DNA of 10,930 nucleotides from Planoprotostelium fungivorum (Eukaryota; Evosea; Variosea; Cavosteliida; Cavosteliaceae), in NCBI GenBank assembly GCA_003024175.1, contig MDYQ01000453.1:1-10930 (forward strand). The letters run 5' to 3'. The position numbers and the translations under genes are program-made. Of this stretch, positions 9,484-10,930 are shown piece by piece (position 1 is the first letter of the stretch; each line of letters opens with the position of its first letter). Below the pieces are notes generated by a model. It had not been told where the DNA came from and did not search any database. It was given only the letters and a program-made list of their open reading frames with translations.

Positions 9484-10930
9484 ATGGAACCATCTCAGCT
9501 ACCATTCGATTTGTGGACCAACATCCTCTCCTTTCTATCATTACCCGATCTGTGTGCGCCTTGCTTCTCCTCTAAAGCTCTCTGTGAGGCCGCCCGCCGT
9601 GTCATCGATTCTTCCATACTCGAGAGCAGCAATTGGTGGCGTCACAAGAAGACACTGCCGGTGGCTAACATCAAGATCGTCAAGTGGTGGGTGTCAAACA
9701 TCAGAGGACCCACGAGAGGAGAAGTGTTAGAAGCCGCACGCAGAGATCAGTTGGAGCTGATCAATTTCATGGGGTGGGACGACACACAACTTCGGTCTCC
9801 AGATCACACGCACCCTTTCGTCCAACGGAAGACTTCACCTTGGAATTGGGAGGACATTCTGACAGAGTCAATCGGAAGAGGCAGCAAGAGAACCATCGTA
9901 GCCTGCCTGAACAGAGGAGAACACATTACAGATGAACAGAGTGCGAGGATATTCAAGAGGGTCGGCAAGGAGGGAAATCTAGAGATGCTGCGATGGATGC
10001 ACGAAGGAAAGGAAGTGGAGGGTCTACCACTTGCCCCGCCTGGATTGAGGCTTGGCAGCTATTTGTTTTATCTTCTGGCTCGTTCCTGTGCGAGAAGAGG
10101 ACACAGACATGTCATTCTGTGGTTGAAAGAGATTGGTCAACTCGAAGGCAGTGGGAGCGGAATGTGAGCAGATCGTGAATAAGCTGCGCTGACAGATCGA
10201 GGTATGAGGCGGCAGGGGGAGCTGGTCGCATGGACATGATCACCTGGATGGTGAAGGTTTATAGGAAGAAGAGTTGACGTAGAGACAGGAGGAAAATGAT
10301 ATCTCCTGCACGTACATCTCCCTCGCAGATTTCGTTGGTTCGTTTGAACTCTTCCAGTGGGCTCTGAATGTCAGTTTCTCCGTCGTCTCGTTCATCGATT
10401 GATTCCTTTACAGAACAGCCAGATGGTAAATAATGGAACCATCTATCTGAGAGCAATCAACAGAGGTGGCTGTGCCGATGTGAAATGGTCTCGGTGGGAC
10501 AGACGATTGATTTCGGTAGGTGATGCGATGGTGCTACGAGAACGAGCAATGCCCTTTCACTAGGGATGCATACAGTTTTTGGGTGTATCACGACAACGTC
10601 GAGGTGTGTGCACACAGACTCTTTGTCTGCTCTCGTAACATGATCATCATGAGTATCTCTCGATCGATTGGAGGATCTGAAACGATCAGGCATACCAACT
10701 GGCCATCGATCACGGTTATCTCACATCCAATACAATTGTGAACATCAACTCTGTTGGTGATTACTTTCCACTCATCCGATGGTTCCATACGAAAGAAATG
10801 GTGATCAACAATCTGTAAGTGAATCCGATCGTTCTTTCAAATGAAGCTGAAGACAGTGTCACATCAGCGATCACTGCAGACCGATTGGACATCTTACAGT
10901 GGGCGTTAGAGAACAACTACTCTTTTGAAA
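9484..10930 (+). CDS. F-box protein with ankyrin-like repeats, paralogue C (3' end outside window)
   Basis: Inferred exons are 9484-10163, 10202-10250, 10289-10369, 10414-10479, 10520-10603, 10690-10814 and 10857 to the window end; about 386 residues are visible. Residues 6-39 (LPFDLWTNILSFLSLPDLCA) form the F-box. The ankyrin-like chain follows as in gene B: GKEGNLEMLRWMHEGKE, CARRGHRHVILWLKEIG, GGAGRMDMITWM, SFELFQWALN, GCADVMRWCYENE, FPLIRWFHTKE and RLDILQWALEN. Exon lengths (680, 49, 81, 66, 84, 125) equal those of B except for one codon in exon 4, and intron phases agree. Introns are 38-86 nt. By analogy with B, the rest of exon 7 and an eighth exon should lie beyond the window. It probably acts as an SCF substrate adaptor; the target is unknown. 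Confidence 0.85.

Noticed and set aside
9209-9541. Minus-strand 110-codon open frame
   Set aside because: It overlaps the start of gene C and the inverted-repeat stretch and has no recognisable domain.

Overview
This looks like a piece of a protist nuclear scaffold that begins with mitochondrial DNA. Positions 1 to about 2285 carry part of cox1 and the 3' end of the mitochondrial small-subunit rRNA, both on the minus strand. From about 2285 onward the DNA is eukaryotic nuclear, with five intron-rich protein genes. The organism is probably an amoeba-like protist (Amoebozoa, perhaps protosteloid). That is an inference from compact genes with very short introns, tandem F-box/ankyrin-like paralogues and a eukaryote-type selenocysteine gene; the sequence does not prove the species.

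Mitochondrial part: a single N at 939 separates two copies of the same stretch (232-938 and 940-1648). They differ by two G-run lengths and one base, so this is most likely two contig ends that overlap but were not merged. Read in the minus direction the order is rns, a 0.5-kb spacer with three strong inverted repeats (one a perfect 30-bp palindrome), then cox1.

Nuclear part, left to right: F-box paralogue A (2498-3352, plus, short, core missing); F-box/ankyrin-like paralogue B (4161-5868, plus, 8 exons, 466 aa); a complete NADPH:quinone oxidoreductase-like gene (7539-6083, minus, 11 exons, 323 aa); a complete L-seryl-tRNA(Sec) kinase, PSTK (7793-8934, plus, 7 exons, 277 aa); and F-box/ankyrin-like paralogue C (9484 to beyond the window, plus). 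Exon joins were worked out by hand from GT-AG sites, reading frame and agreement between paralogues or with the protein family. The 32 inferred introns are 36-86 nt long, and 25 of them are 50 nt or less.

B and quinone oxidoreductase converge on a 214-nt spacer; quinone oxidoreductase and PSTK diverge from a 253-nt spacer. The three F-box genes are related by duplication and keep the same intron positions and phases; they probably encode substrate adaptors of SCF ubiquitin ligases. PSTK implies that the organism makes selenocysteine. I see no functional link between the F-box genes and the two enzymes, no CRISPR, no tRNA gene and no clear transposase. I do not see a complete novel system; the least explained parts are the F-box paralogue family and several hairpin or inverted-repeat elements.
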